From: Calothrix sp. PCC 6303
GTDB taxonomy: Bacteria; Cyanobacteriota; Cyanobacteriia; Cyanobacteriales; Nostocaceae
Assembly (NCBI RefSeq): GCF_000317435.1
Contig: NC_019751.1
Coordinates: 496,001 to 560,000 of the forward strand
Reading direction: 5' to 3'
DNA: 64,000 bases
Part shown: positions 52,778 to 62,288 of the stretch, piece after piece
Layout of the letters: each line of letters starts with the position of its first letter
How positions within the stretch are numbered: position 1 is the stretch's first letter
Program-made: the position numbers and the translations under genes
Notes under the pieces: generated by a model
Databases searched by the model: none
Seen by the model: the letters and a program-made list of their open reading frames with translations, nothing else
Told to the model about the DNA's origin: nothing

Positions 52778-55051
52778 ATGTATACGCAAAATATCCAGGA
52801 ACTTCTCCAAATTTTTTTGGAGCATACACCTGTCGCTGTCGCCATGTTCGATCGGCAAATGGGTTACATTGCAGCTAGTCGCAAGTGGTTAAAAGAAAAT
52901 GGTTATAGTCAACCAAATTCCCTTGATTCATATTATTCCCAAGTTTTCCCAAACTTTGCTTTAGATTGGAAAAACATTCATGAGCATTGTTTATTAACAG
53001 GTTTAACACAAAAATGCGATGCACAAAAGATAGTTAAAGCTGATGGTGCGGTTGATTGGTTGAAATGGGAATGTTCTCCTTGGTATGATGCAAATGGTGA
53101 AATTGGCGGTACTATTTTTTATATTGATATAGTTAATAACATTAAAGATACAGAAGAGGCATTACAACAAGCGGAAGCAGATATAAAGCTATATCAAGAA
53201 CAACTAGAAGAGTACAAAAGAACTGAAGAGGAACGAAGAACTTTTGTCTCCTTAGTCGAAAATAGTTCAGATTTTATAGCGATCGCAACTCTTAATGGCG
53301 AAACTTTATATATAAACGAAGCTGGTCAAAAACTGGTGGGAATTGAAACAAAAGAGGAATATTTAAATACAAACATATCAGATTATCATGCACATGAGGA
53401 TTTACCTTTTGTTGGGGAAAATATTTTTCCAGCAGTTACCCAAGAAGGTCGTTGGCAAGGTGAATTTCGCTTTAAACACTTTAAAACAGGTGTGCTAATA
53501 CCTATTGAATACAACGTTTTCACCCTTAAAAATCAAAAAACAGGAGAACCTATCGCATTTGCTACTGTTACGCGAGATATATCAACACGCAAAAAAGCAG
53601 AAGAAGCTTTATATCAATCAGAAGCAAAATCTCGTGAACTTGCACGTCGAGAGCAACTAATAAACATTTTAGCTAGCCAAATCCGCGAATCACTTGACCT
53701 CGATCAAGTATTAGAAACTGCGGTAGTGGAAATTCGAGATTTACTACAAATAGATCGTTGTAGCTTCTCTTGGTTCAAAACCGATACCGAACCATATTCT
53801 TGGGAAACCCTTAAAGAATCAAAACATTCAGAACTTCCCACTTTATTAGGGTGTCATCCTGCCGAGAAAATCGGACCAGTCACCCAAATGTTTTTAAATC
53901 AAGAAATTCTCCAAATCGATGATGTAGAAGAATTTGACGAACCTATACACAGAAATTTCTTGGAACGTTTGGGTATTAAATCAGAAATAGTCTTACCAAT
54001 CAAAACACGTTCTGGTCAAATTGGTGTCATAGTCTGCGGACATTGGAAAGAAACTCGTCCTTGGACTCAAGATGAAGTCGAATTATTACAAGCTGTTTTA
54101 GATCAAATTGCGATCGCTATTAATCAGGCAGAACTTTATACCCATAGTCAACAAGCTACACTAACTGCCACACAACAAACTCAACAAGTTGAACTAACAT
54201 TAACAGAACTCAAACGTACTCAAAGCCAACTTGTACAAAGCGAAAAAATGTCCAGTTTAGGGCAACTTGTAGCTGGTGTGGCACACGAAATCAATAATCC
54301 CATCAATTTTATCTACGGTAATTTATCTCATGCAAGCCAATATACTGAAGATTTAATCAATCTAGTTAAGCTTTATCAACAAGAATATCCTCAACCAGAA
54401 AAAATAATTTTAAAAGAAATCGAAGCCATTGAGTTGGGTTTTTTAATCGAGGACTTACCGAGAATTATATCTTCAATGAAAGTAGGCTCAGAGAGAATTA
54501 GAGAAATAGTCAAGTCATTGCGAACCTTCTCCCGACTCGATGAAGCTGAGATGAAAACAGTTGATATTCATGAAGGGATAGAAAGCAGCTTGATGATTTT
54601 GCAACATCGTCTCAAAGCCAAACCAGATTACCCAGGGATTGAAATTATCCAGAACTATGCAAATTTGCCTCAAGTGGCTTGCTATTCTGGACAACTTAAT
54701 CAAGTCTTTATGAATTTACTGATTAATGCTATTGATGCTTTAGAAGATGGAATTAGAAAGGGTAAAGTTTCAAATCCCGCTATTAACATCACCACTCAAA
54801 TATTGGAGAATAATCGCATCGCTATAAGTATTAGAGATAATGCTATAGGAATCGAACCGGAAATTCAAAAGCGATTATTTGACCCATTTTTCACGACAAA
54901 ACCTGTTGGAGTTGGTACAGGCTTGGGACTTTCCATTAGTTATCAAATTGTTGTTGATAGACATGGTGGGGAACTCCACTGTAATAGCGAATTAGGCAAA
55001 GGGACAGAGTTTTTAATCAATATTCCCATATTTCAAGTTGGCAATACTTAA
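52778..55051 (+). CDS. PAS-PAS-GAF sensor histidine kinase
   Basis: A 757-residue soluble kinase with no membrane helix. Domains in order: PAS (about 8-125), coiled coil, PAS/PAC (about 155-275, VENSSDFIAIATLNGETLYINEAG-type core), GAF (about 295-460, with ILASQIRESLDLDQVLETAV and LPIKTRSGQIGVIVCGHW), a coiled coil, then HisKA with H503 in GVAHEINNPINF and an HATPase domain (N box NQVFMNLLINAIDA, FFTTKPVGVGTGLGLSI). The G1 box reads DNAIGI instead of DNGIGI. No response regulator gene is adjacent. The GAF lacks the Cys-His chromophore site I would expect in a phytochrome, so the input signal is unknown. Confidence 0.9.
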   Translation: MYTQNIQELLQIFLEHTPVAVAMFDRQMGYIAASRKWLKENGYSQPNSLDSYYSQVFPNFALDWKNIHEHCLLTGLTQKCDAQKIVKADGAVDWLKWECSPWYDANGEIGGTIFYIDIVNNIKDTEEALQQAEADIKLYQEQLEEYKRTEEERRTFVSLVENSSDFIAIATLNGETLYINEAGQKLVGIETKEEYLNTNISDYHAHEDLPFVGENIFPAVTQEGRWQGEFRFKHFKTGVLIPIEYNVFTLKNQKTGEPIAFATVTRDISTRKKAEEALYQSEAKSRELARREQLINILASQIRESLDLDQVLETAVVEIRDLLQIDRCSFSWFKTDTEPYSWETLKESKHSELPTLLGCHPAEKIGPVTQMFLNQEILQIDDVEEFDEPIHRNFLERLGIKSEIVLPIKTRSGQIGVIVCGHWKETRPWTQDEVELLQAVLDQIAIAINQAELYTHSQQATLTATQQTQQVELTLTELKRTQSQLVQSEKMSSLGQLVAGVAHEINNPINFIYGNLSHASQYTEDLINLVKLYQQEYPQPEKIILKEIEAIELGFLIEDLPRIISSMKVGSERIREIVKSLRTFSRLDEAEMKTVDIHEGIESSLMILQHRLKAKPDYPGIEIIQNYANLPQVACYSGQLNQVFMNLLINAIDALEDGIRKGKVSNPAINITTQILENNRIAISIRDNAIGIEPEIQKRLFDPFFTTKPVGVGTGLGLSISYQIVVDRHGGELHCNSELGKGTEFLINIPIFQVGNT

Positions 55052-55982
55052 TAATATCTCTGAAGAAGAGACGTAAGCTCAAACGCACTTAGTTTGTAAT
55101 CGCAAAAGCTTTATAGCAAGCCTTTTGGACTTCAAAAGATGTCATTTAGATGCTTCTAAGCTTAGTAATACTGGTGTACACACAAGTCATATTAGCCCTT
55201 TATAAGGGTAGGGCTATAAGAACAAAGCCTGCCGCCCAGGCTCGTTTCCTGTAGCGTAGCGTGCACTTGGCGCATGGGCTTTTAAAATCAATGTGAATAA
55301 ATAAGGATTTTTAGAGTTGTGTGTACACCGTAGATAGATATTGCATGAAAATTTAAATCCTAAAAAAGCACAGAGTAAACAGCCTAGGTTTCACCTGCTC
55401 AAAATCTTTGGGAAAAACTACAGTTTTCTATATGAGGTTTAATCTAAATTCAAAAATCAGAAGAAGATCACTATTATATTTTTATGATTCATATATCTTG
55501 CGTTATGATTTCTTCACATTTTTAAGCAAGCAATAATCCTAGTTATAATCCTCACCATTTTTTAATACATTTTTATATAATCTATGAATTAATTCTCTTT
55601 ATATTTGCTGTTTTATAAGTATTATTGCGTAAAACCCAAAATTAAATATTACTTGCGAAGATAATTTCTCGTTCCTGAGTATTTACTGCGGTCAAAGTTA
55701 ATTGAATACTCTAAATTAGATTTATTGTCACGCTACCTTCTAATACAAAATACTAACTAAATTCAAATGTTTTGCAAGCATCAAGTTAGGGTTTAGTAGT
55801 GTTTAGAATGAATTAATGCAAAAGGTATTTGAGATTGATATGCTCTTAACCTTGATGCTGCTGAATTATCAGGTTGCACTATCAAATTGATTCCAGAAAA
55901 GTTAAGCATAGCCCAAATTACTATTTAAGCTTGAGCTACTGTAATTTTACTTGATAATTTTAGCAACAAAAGTGAGTTTTCA
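55052..55982. other. 930-bp spacer with a MITE-like element
   Basis: Contains the inverted-repeat element 55173-55329 and a fragment (55417-55446) resembling 30336-30375. The remainder to 55982 is AT-rich with no recognisable gene. Confidence 0.6.
55173..55329. mobile_element. 157-bp MITE-like inverted-repeat element
   Basis: GGTGTACACACAA (55173-55185) and its exact complement (55317-55329) bound 157 bp that encode nothing. Inside is a GC-rich stretch (CCCAGGCTCG, GTAGCGTAGCGTGC). No target duplication could be defined with confidence. Confidence 0.5.
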
Positions 55983-56735
55983 ATGAAAGAGATCCTAGAG
56001 ATAATTCAAGTTAAAAAGCAAGAATTTGCCAACCTACCTTTGTTTCAATTTATGCAAGATAAAGGTATAAATCCAAGACAAAGATTAAGTTTTGCTCCAT
56101 GTATGGCTCACTTCATTATGAGTTTTAGTGATTTAAATAAATATGTTTTCAGGGACTATGCTCATTACTCACATGATCAAATTCAACACATGGTTAATGA
56201 ACATACTCAAGAAGATGAATCTCACTCATCTTGGTTTTCAATCGATCTAGAAAAATTAGAATTGAATCATCAATGGAATTTTGCCAAAACAATTAACTTT
56301 ATTTGGAGTGACGAAACTAAAATTACACGTCAAATATCATATCAAATTGCTGGATTAACTTTACAAGCTGAACCAGTTATAAAACTTGTGGCAATTGAAG
56401 CCCTTGAGGCAATGGGAAATACCTTTTTCTCTGTATCTTCAAAAATTACCAGAGAATTAAAGACAATCACAGGTAAAGAATACATGTACTTTGGAGAATC
56501 ACATTTGGAGGTAGAGACAGGACATACGATGAATGAATCGGATATTGAAAAATATTTTACAGATATTCAATTAACTCAGTTGCAATATGAACAAGCAATT
56601 GATACAGTTGAAAAGATATTTGATATTTTTTCCGAATGGACTTACGAATTATTAGATTATGCACATAATCACCCTGTAGAGCTTATTCAGTATGAATTGG
56701 AAAGTTCTACATCCAAACTGGCAATTTACAGGTAA
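55983..56735 (+). CDS. heme-oxygenase-like di-metal oxidase candidate
   Basis: A 250-residue, almost fully helical protein. Candidate metal ligands follow the pattern of the heme-oxygenase-like di-iron oxidase (HDO) superfamily (CADD, UndA, SznF): D78-x2-H81 in QEDESHSSWF, with E73 and H74 nearby, and H174-x3-E178-x2-H181 in SHLEVETGH. A Glu-rich helix (LVAIEALEAMG, about 135-145) could give another ligand. There is no close named family that I can recognise. No signal peptide. It stands alone between long AT-rich spacers. HDO membership is inference from motif spacing. Confidence 0.6.
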   Translation: MKEILEIIQVKKQEFANLPLFQFMQDKGINPRQRLSFAPCMAHFIMSFSDLNKYVFRDYAHYSHDQIQHMVNEHTQEDESHSSWFSIDLEKLELNHQWNFAKTINFIWSDETKITRQISYQIAGLTLQAEPVIKLVAIEALEAMGNTFFSVSSKITRELKTITGKEYMYFGESHLEVETGHTMNESDIEKYFTDIQLTQLQYEQAIDTVEKIFDIFSEWTYELLDYAHNHPVELIQYELESSTSKLAIYR

Positions 56736-56901
56736 ATAATATTCATAAATATCAGTCCTGTATTGTCAGGGCTAACAGTGGTTAGCCCTTGATAGCCACA
56801 TTTTAATATGCTTTGATTATTATGTCACAGCAAGGAGCAAGAAAATATTGCTACGAAGCTTAAAAATCTCGCATTCTTAATTCATTGTGGGATAAAAATC
56901 A

Positions 56902-56976
56902 CAAAAAAAAAGATATAAAACTGTTGCCCGTTCCCTGTTCCTTATCCCCACTAGAAGACTTTTACAGCTAACGCTG
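56902..56976. repeat. dispersed non-coding repeat, copy 2
   Basis: CTGTTCCTTATCCCCACTAG and the following AAGACTTTTACAGCTAACGCTG resemble 52430-52470. The two copies lie upstream of unrelated genes. Confidence 0.5.
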
Positions 56977-57057
56977 TGCGGAGAGCAGAACCTAGCTTTG
57001 ATTGCCATAAGGTATTGAGCACAGAAAGCGATCGCACTTCATCCTAAATGCCATAAT

Positions 57058-57873
57058 TTGAACTATCTTGTTTCCCATGTTCTATTTATGGTGTTACCTG
57101 AAAATTGGCTCATTTTGGTGATTGGTGGTTTGATTTCGGGAATTATGGCGGGTTTTTTGGGGATTGGTGGTGGTACTGTTTTGGTGCCGATGCAGGTGGC
57201 TTTGGGTTATTCTCCTTTACAAGCGGTTGCTACCAGTAGTTTGGCGATTGTGATTACATCGATTTCTGGAACTGTGCAAAATTGGCGGATGGGTTATTTT
57301 CGGTTTAAACCGATAATTATGTTGGGAATTCCGGCGATTCTGACTTCTAAGGTTGGTGTGGAGTTGGCAGAGTTGACGAAGCAGTATAAGCAGGGTTCGG
57401 GATTTTTGTTAATTGGCTTTGGTGTACTGCTGCTATTAAATATCTATTTGGTGGATTTGCGACAAAAATTAGTAAAGCAGGAAGTCACAACAACTTCTCG
57501 AAGTAACCCTGTTGTTTCGCGGGTAATAACTGGTGGTGCTGCGGGGATTTTATCTAGTTTGTTTGGGGTTGGTGGTGGTGTAATTATGGTACCACTCCAG
57601 ATGTTGCTACTGGCTGAACCAATTAAGGTGGCAATCCAAACGAGTTTGGGGGTGATTGTGATGACAGCGATCGCATCTACAATCCAACACGCAGCAAATG
57701 GTAATATAGCTTGGATGGAAGGCGCTATTTTGGGTTTAGGTGGTTTAGTTGGTGCTCAAATTAGTACACGCTTTTTACCTAAGTTACCTGATGCTGTTGT
57801 TAGTATTGCTTTTCGTTCGCTGTTGGCGATTTTATCAATTTACATCTTTTGGCAAGGATGGCAAAGGCTGTAG
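57058..57873 (+). CDS. TauE/SafE-family exporter
   Basis: A 271-residue membrane protein with about eight helices and the two-fold symmetry of the family: GFLGIGGGTVLVPMQVALGYSPLQAVATSS in the first half and SLFGVGGGVIMVPLQMLLLAE plus AIQTSLGVIVMTAI in the second. Members export sulfite, sulfoacetate or other organosulfur anions. The frame starts at a TTG (57058); the ATG at 57088 is an alternative. No sulfur-metabolism gene is adjacent, so the substrate is open. Confidence 0.88.
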   Translation: MNYLVSHVLFMVLPENWLILVIGGLISGIMAGFLGIGGGTVLVPMQVALGYSPLQAVATSSLAIVITSISGTVQNWRMGYFRFKPIIMLGIPAILTSKVGVELAELTKQYKQGSGFLLIGFGVLLLLNIYLVDLRQKLVKQEVTTTSRSNPVVSRVITGGAAGILSSLFGVGGGVIMVPLQMLLLAEPIKVAIQTSLGVIVMTAIASTIQHAANGNIAWMEGAILGLGGLVGAQISTRFLPKLPDAVVSIAFRSLLAILSIYIFWQGWQRL

Positions 57874-58055
57874 GTGTATAAATACGCAGTTTTGCGAGAT
57901 TATCCGACTCCGCAAAGGTGCCACCGTCCTTAGGCAGAGGAATTGAACCCTGAATATTTGTTAGGAACATCATATCAGTCAAGTTAGCGAAGCTGCTGCA
58001 ATGTGAGCAGTTCGCACCAATTAGGTTATTCTGGTTGAGACTGGCTTCTGTTGAT

Positions 58056-60203
58056 TTATCCCAAGTTAGCGATCGCACCAATTAAGTTATGCTGATTCAA
58101 GATAGCGATCGCTTCTGCCAATTCACTCCTAGTTACCTGTCCCATTCGTTCCACCATAATAATACCTTTTGATAAGGTTGCCAAAATTCTCGCATCAATG
58201 GTTTTTAATATTTGCGGAGTGTCAATTAAAACTACATCATAAATCTGTTCAAAATATTCTAGTAATTCTTTCATCCTATTTGAACTTAATAGTTTTAAAC
58301 TATCTTCAGGCATAACTCCTGCTGTTAAAACATCAATTGACGGATGAATTGGTTGGATATAATCTTGAAATGAGGGATTTTCCTCATCTACTAACAATAA
58401 TGATAAACCCCATTCATTGGATAAATCTAAAGTTTTATGTAAAGTTGGATTATGCCAATTTGCATCAATAATTAACACTCTTTGATGCATCCTCGCTGCA
58501 CTTACTGCAAAACCCACCAGCAAATCTGATTTTCCCTCACCTGTACCCGCACAAGTCACCATCAATGACTTACAGGGAAACGGTGAATTGAGAACTTGAA
58601 TATTTTGATAAGCAATATCAATCGCTTCATGGGAAGATGAATTAGATAAATGTTGAGGTGAATCAACAAATAATGTGGCAATTTCAGGAAAGGAAATTAT
58701 TGGATGTTTTTGCTTTTTATTCCCAGATAATTTGGGAATTTTACCTAACAGACGCACATTCGTTAATTCCTGGAACTCTTGGGAACAATAAACGGTATCA
58801 CTCAATAATTCCCAACAAAAAGCAGCTAATATTCCTAAAATTGGTGCAATGATCATTCCCCATAATAAAAATGATAATTTATCATTGCCGATAGATATTC
58901 CTCTTTCTGGAGACTCTAAAATTTTCCAATTAAAGCCAGTTTGAGTTACCTTTATATCTACCGAATTCTGTGATTCTACAAGCTTGTCTAAACTCTTACG
59001 ATTTCGACTAATTTCCTGTTCCAGTCGATTTTGTTCCGTTAACAAGTGGAAATAATTACTTGATTCATTTTTGAGTCTTTGTTCTGCTGCAAGTAAACTT
59101 TTTTCTTTGCCTACTAATTCTGAAGTTTTTGTTTTGAGATTAATTATCTCCTCCGTTAGCTTCAAATTCATTGCAGTCATCGCAATTGGAGACAAAACTA
59201 AATCTTGACTACTCTTGACTAGCTTACTTTCTTCTCCAAACAAACCCAACTCTTTTTTTAAGAGTGACATCTGCATCTGATGTTGTTCAACTAGTTTTTG
59301 TACCACCGGAGAATATTCTGTATAGCGAATACGCTCTTTTGCTAAAGCTATTTCAGTTTTTTTCAGTTCATTAAGTAAAACTTGATTTTTGGTTTTAACC
59401 AGACTAGGAACAGTAAATACATTCCGAAAAGGTGAATTTAACTGTTTTTCCAAGTTTTGAGAATTCGCTTGTAGTTTTTGAAGCTGGGTACGAATAACTT
59501 GAATCTGATTTTTTGTATCTTTGAGTTTATTTAAAGCGGTTTTAGATTGTAACTGAAAATCAGCAAAATCGTGTTTTTTGCGAAAACTGAGAAATTGATC
59601 TTCAGCTTGCTTTAGTTCCTGCTTTACCTTGGATAATTGCTGATTAACAACTTCTGCAATTCTATCTTTTTCCTGTTTTTTCTGTTCAAGATTATAATCT
59701 TGATAAACCTGTTTTAATGCTTCTAAAACTTGCTTACTTTCATAGGAATTATCTGTTTGGTAGGTAAAATCAAAAATTTCTTCTTGACTTCTTCCAAATT
59801 CATTATTTAACCGCACCAATTTTAAAGGTGAATCTTGTGCGTTTTTACCTTTAATATCTTCTGCTTGAATTTCAGAATTAGCTAGATGAAGTAATTTTAC
59901 TGCTTTATCAATTAGTTGAGAACTTAGCATCAACTTAAATTGACTATTAAAGTCTATTTCTTCATCTTTATTAGTCTGATCTTTTTCAGAATTAGAACTT
60001 ACCAATATCTGCATCGAACTCTGGTAAGTTGGTTTTGCTAATATTGCCAAAACTACCGCAATTAACAAAGTAATACCAGAAACACCCGCAACGAGATTAC
60101 GTCGATGTAACAAAACCATCATTAGTTGTTTTAGTTTGACAGTATATTCTGGTGATATCATCACCATTGGTCTTTGATTAAAACTAGTTTGAGCCACTAC
60201 CAA
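58056..60203 (-). CDS. Wzc/CpsD-like polysaccharide co-polymerase with P-loop domain
   Basis: A 715-residue protein of the inner membrane. An N-terminal Wzz-like domain with two membrane helices (about 38-58 and 438-458) encloses a long periplasmic coiled coil. The cytoplasmic part has Walker A AGTGEGKSDLL, Walker A' VLIIDANWHNP and Walker B VVLIDTPQ, as in tyrosine autokinases that set exopolysaccharide chain length. The tail ends ILNQHNLIGAIANLG without the C-terminal Tyr cluster. The sequence just after the stop repeats this segment in altered form (LNQNNLIGA in another frame), suggesting a duplication damaged the end. It is likely functional for ATP binding but perhaps not for autophosphorylation. 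Confidence 0.85.
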   Translation of the reverse strand: MVVAQTSFNQRPMVMISPEYTVKLKQLMMVLLHRRNLVAGVSGITLLIAVVLAILAKPTYQSSMQILVSSNSEKDQTNKDEEIDFNSQFKLMLSSQLIDKAVKLLHLANSEIQAEDIKGKNAQDSPLKLVRLNNEFGRSQEEIFDFTYQTDNSYESKQVLEALKQVYQDYNLEQKKQEKDRIAEVVNQQLSKVKQELKQAEDQFLSFRKKHDFADFQLQSKTALNKLKDTKNQIQVIRTQLQKLQANSQNLEKQLNSPFRNVFTVPSLVKTKNQVLLNELKKTEIALAKERIRYTEYSPVVQKLVEQHQMQMSLLKKELGLFGEESKLVKSSQDLVLSPIAMTAMNLKLTEEIINLKTKTSELVGKEKSLLAAEQRLKNESSNYFHLLTEQNRLEQEISRNRKSLDKLVESQNSVDIKVTQTGFNWKILESPERGISIGNDKLSFLLWGMIIAPILGILAAFCWELLSDTVYCSQEFQELTNVRLLGKIPKLSGNKKQKHPIISFPEIATLFVDSPQHLSNSSSHEAIDIAYQNIQVLNSPFPCKSLMVTCAGTGEGKSDLLVGFAVSAARMHQRVLIIDANWHNPTLHKTLDLSNEWGLSLLLVDEENPSFQDYIQPIHPSIDVLTAGVMPEDSLKLLSSNRMKELLEYFEQIYDVVLIDTPQILKTIDARILATLSKGIIMVERMGQVTRSELAEAIAILNQHNLIGAIANLG

Positions 60204-60530
60204 ATATCTCCTTAGAAGTAGTAATTATTACAATTTTTAGTGTAAACTTCAAAAATGTAGTCGGTGTTGACAGCTAATGAAATTGGCTTGGCAGTAAATC
60301 AAGTACATTGAAGAGGATGTTTTAGTCATAACCGTTATTAAACACATTCAATATTTATTAATATATATCCGCAAAAATAGCGAAAATTTAAGCTTATTTT
60401 TCTAACAATTAAAATATTCATTTCCTGTATAAAATTTTACATTTTATCTTTGTATATAGATCTAACTTAAGACTTTATCTATATTTGAATAGCAATTATG
60501 TACCAATTGTTCCCAATAGAAATAAAAATT
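60204..60530. other. AT-rich spacer
   Basis: No gene or strong hairpin seen. It separates the Wzc-like gene from a divergent pseudogene and presumably holds the Wzc-like promoter. Confidence 0.4.
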
Positions 60531-60979
60531 ATGCAGTTGCTTTGGTTTCGTCGAGATTTACGGCTAAATGATATGAGGTAGTCACGTTAGCGACTGCTAA
60601 TAACGCTCCAGTTTTGCCCTTCTTTAAAGCAAAAGTAGAAGAGTTAAAACATCAACCCAAAGCAGAATTTTCCTTAAAAGCATTTCGTGAATGTCTACGA
60701 TGGCATAATAGTTTTACACAGCGCCTATACTTTTATCCCCACGTAGCATACACCAATCGTTACCCAGAAATAGAACCTCTTTTGGATTGGTCATCTACCC
60801 GCAAAGTTAATGGTAAAATAGTATCCGACCTGCGGAAAAAAGTTAGGAAATGTCTGATTTTAGAAGGGGGTGAAGAATATGAAGGTGCAGTTGCTGCAAA
60901 AGAAAAAATAAATAAGTATTGGCAGCATAAACAGCGTGAGTATGAAAAATTTAGAATCAGAAATAGAATAGCTGGATAA
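60531..60979 (+). pseudogene. photolyase/cryptochrome remnant
   Basis: From ATG 60531 the sequence reads MQLLWFRRDLRLNDM, the classic photolyase N-terminus, then a stop. A one-frame shift gives EVVTLATANNAPVLPFF, continuing into the open frame 60614-60979. That frame jumps to FSLKAFRECLRWHNSFTQRL, which resembles the central photolyase segment, so several hundred codons are missing. The end (ECLILEGG-like part: KCLILEGGEEYEGA) resembles a C-terminal tail. A frameshift plus a large internal deletion make it a dead gene. Confidence 0.65.
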
Positions 60980-61059
60980 AAACATCCCTTAATTAAAATG
61001 ATTTGCTGAATAATTTCGCGTATACTTCGCATAATCACATAATTCAACCGGATGTTTAT

Positions 61060-62253
61060 ATGATTGAAATCATTAATGCCAGAATCGAGAATGATGTTTT
61101 ACAAAGAATATTGGTAAATGATGAAAATCTCATTGAGCAAATTTTGCCAATGGGTTTACAACATCAACTCTCCACATCTGAAAATAGAGAAATAATTGAC
61201 GTTGCCGGAGATTGGATTTCATTAGGTGGAATAGATTTACAAATTAATGGTTGCTTGGGATTAGCTTTCCCAGATTTAAATGCTGAGAATGCTTATATGT
61301 TGCCAAAAATCTGTGAGTATCTCTACAACTGTGGTGTTGATGGATTTTTGCCAACATTAGTGACAACATCAGTTGAAAATATTCACCGTTCTTTGGCAAT
61401 TATTGATAACTATATAAATAATAGTTTCAGCGGCAGTATTCAGCAAGCAGAAATTCTTGGAGTGCATTTAGAAGGACCATTTTTAAATTATCAGAAACGC
61501 GGCGCACATCCGGCTGAATATTTATTACCTCTAGAAATCGCTGAGGTAAAAAGAGTTTTAGGAGATTATAGTCATATTGTAAAAATTATCACTCTTGCCC
61601 CAGAATTAGATCCCACAGGCGAGGTTATTTCCCATATACCCGATGGTATTATTATTAGTTTAGGACACTCACAAGCTACTGCAACTCAAGCACAACAAGC
61701 TTTTAATCGGGGTGCAACAATGGTGACACATGCATTTAATGCTATGCCACCCCTACACCACCGTCAACCTGGTTTACTGGGTGCTGCTATCACAAATCCC
61801 AATGTCATGTGTGGATTTATTGCTGATGGTGAGCATGTTTCACCTATGATGTTAGATATACTATTACGTGCAAGCTCCTATCAAGAAGGTGCTTTTCTTG
61901 TAAGTGATGCATTATCCCCTTTGGGTTTACCTGATGGAACTTATCCTTGGGATAGTCGAGAAATAGAAGTAGTGAATGGTACCGCCAGATTAACTGATGG
62001 TACTCTATCAGGGACAACTTTACCTTTGTTGGTGGGGGTACAGAATTTGGTAAAGTGGGGGTTGTGTGAGGAAAGACTCGCAGATGCGGTAAAGTTGCGC
62101 TTCGCTGAGACGATAGCGATCGCATTAGCAACCGAAGCACCAAGAAAAGCTATAGGTTTACCAGGTATGGGTGTCGGTAGCTATGCAAATCATCTTCTCA
62201 GATGGAGTTTTGATTTAGATAAACAGCAATTGCATTGGCAACGTCTACTCTAA
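61060..62253 (+). CDS. nagA: N-acetylglucosamine-6-phosphate deacetylase
   Basis: From ATG 61060 (MIEIINARIENDVL) the enzyme is 397 residues. Amidohydrolase motifs are visible: DLQINGCLGLAF, GVHLEGPFLN (metal-binding Glu), SLGHSQATATQA (His), THAFNAMPPLHHRQPG (His) and FLVSDALSPLGLPDG (catalytic Asp). It removes acetate from GlcNAc-6-P in the cytoplasm during amino-sugar recycling. A frame from 61003 adds 19 unlikely residues. It follows a photolyase remnant and has no nagB neighbour here. Confidence 0.93.
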   Translation: MIEIINARIENDVLQRILVNDENLIEQILPMGLQHQLSTSENREIIDVAGDWISLGGIDLQINGCLGLAFPDLNAENAYMLPKICEYLYNCGVDGFLPTLVTTSVENIHRSLAIIDNYINNSFSGSIQQAEILGVHLEGPFLNYQKRGAHPAEYLLPLEIAEVKRVLGDYSHIVKIITLAPELDPTGEVISHIPDGIIISLGHSQATATQAQQAFNRGATMVTHAFNAMPPLHHRQPGLLGAAITNPNVMCGFIADGEHVSPMMLDILLRASSYQEGAFLVSDALSPLGLPDGTYPWDSREIEVVNGTARLTDGTLSGTTLPLLVGVQNLVKWGLCEERLADAVKLRFAETIAIALATEAPRKAIGLPGMGVGSYANHLLRWSFDLDKQQLHWQRLL

Positions 62254-62288
62254 ATAATCTAACTTGCAGAAGCACCCTGTGGCGAAAA

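Noticed and set aside
57800-58081. 93-codon minus-strand frame after the Wzc-like gene
   Set aside because: Its LNQNNLIGA segment copies the end of the Wzc-like protein; it is a duplicated scrap overlapping the convergent TauE gene, not a separate gene.
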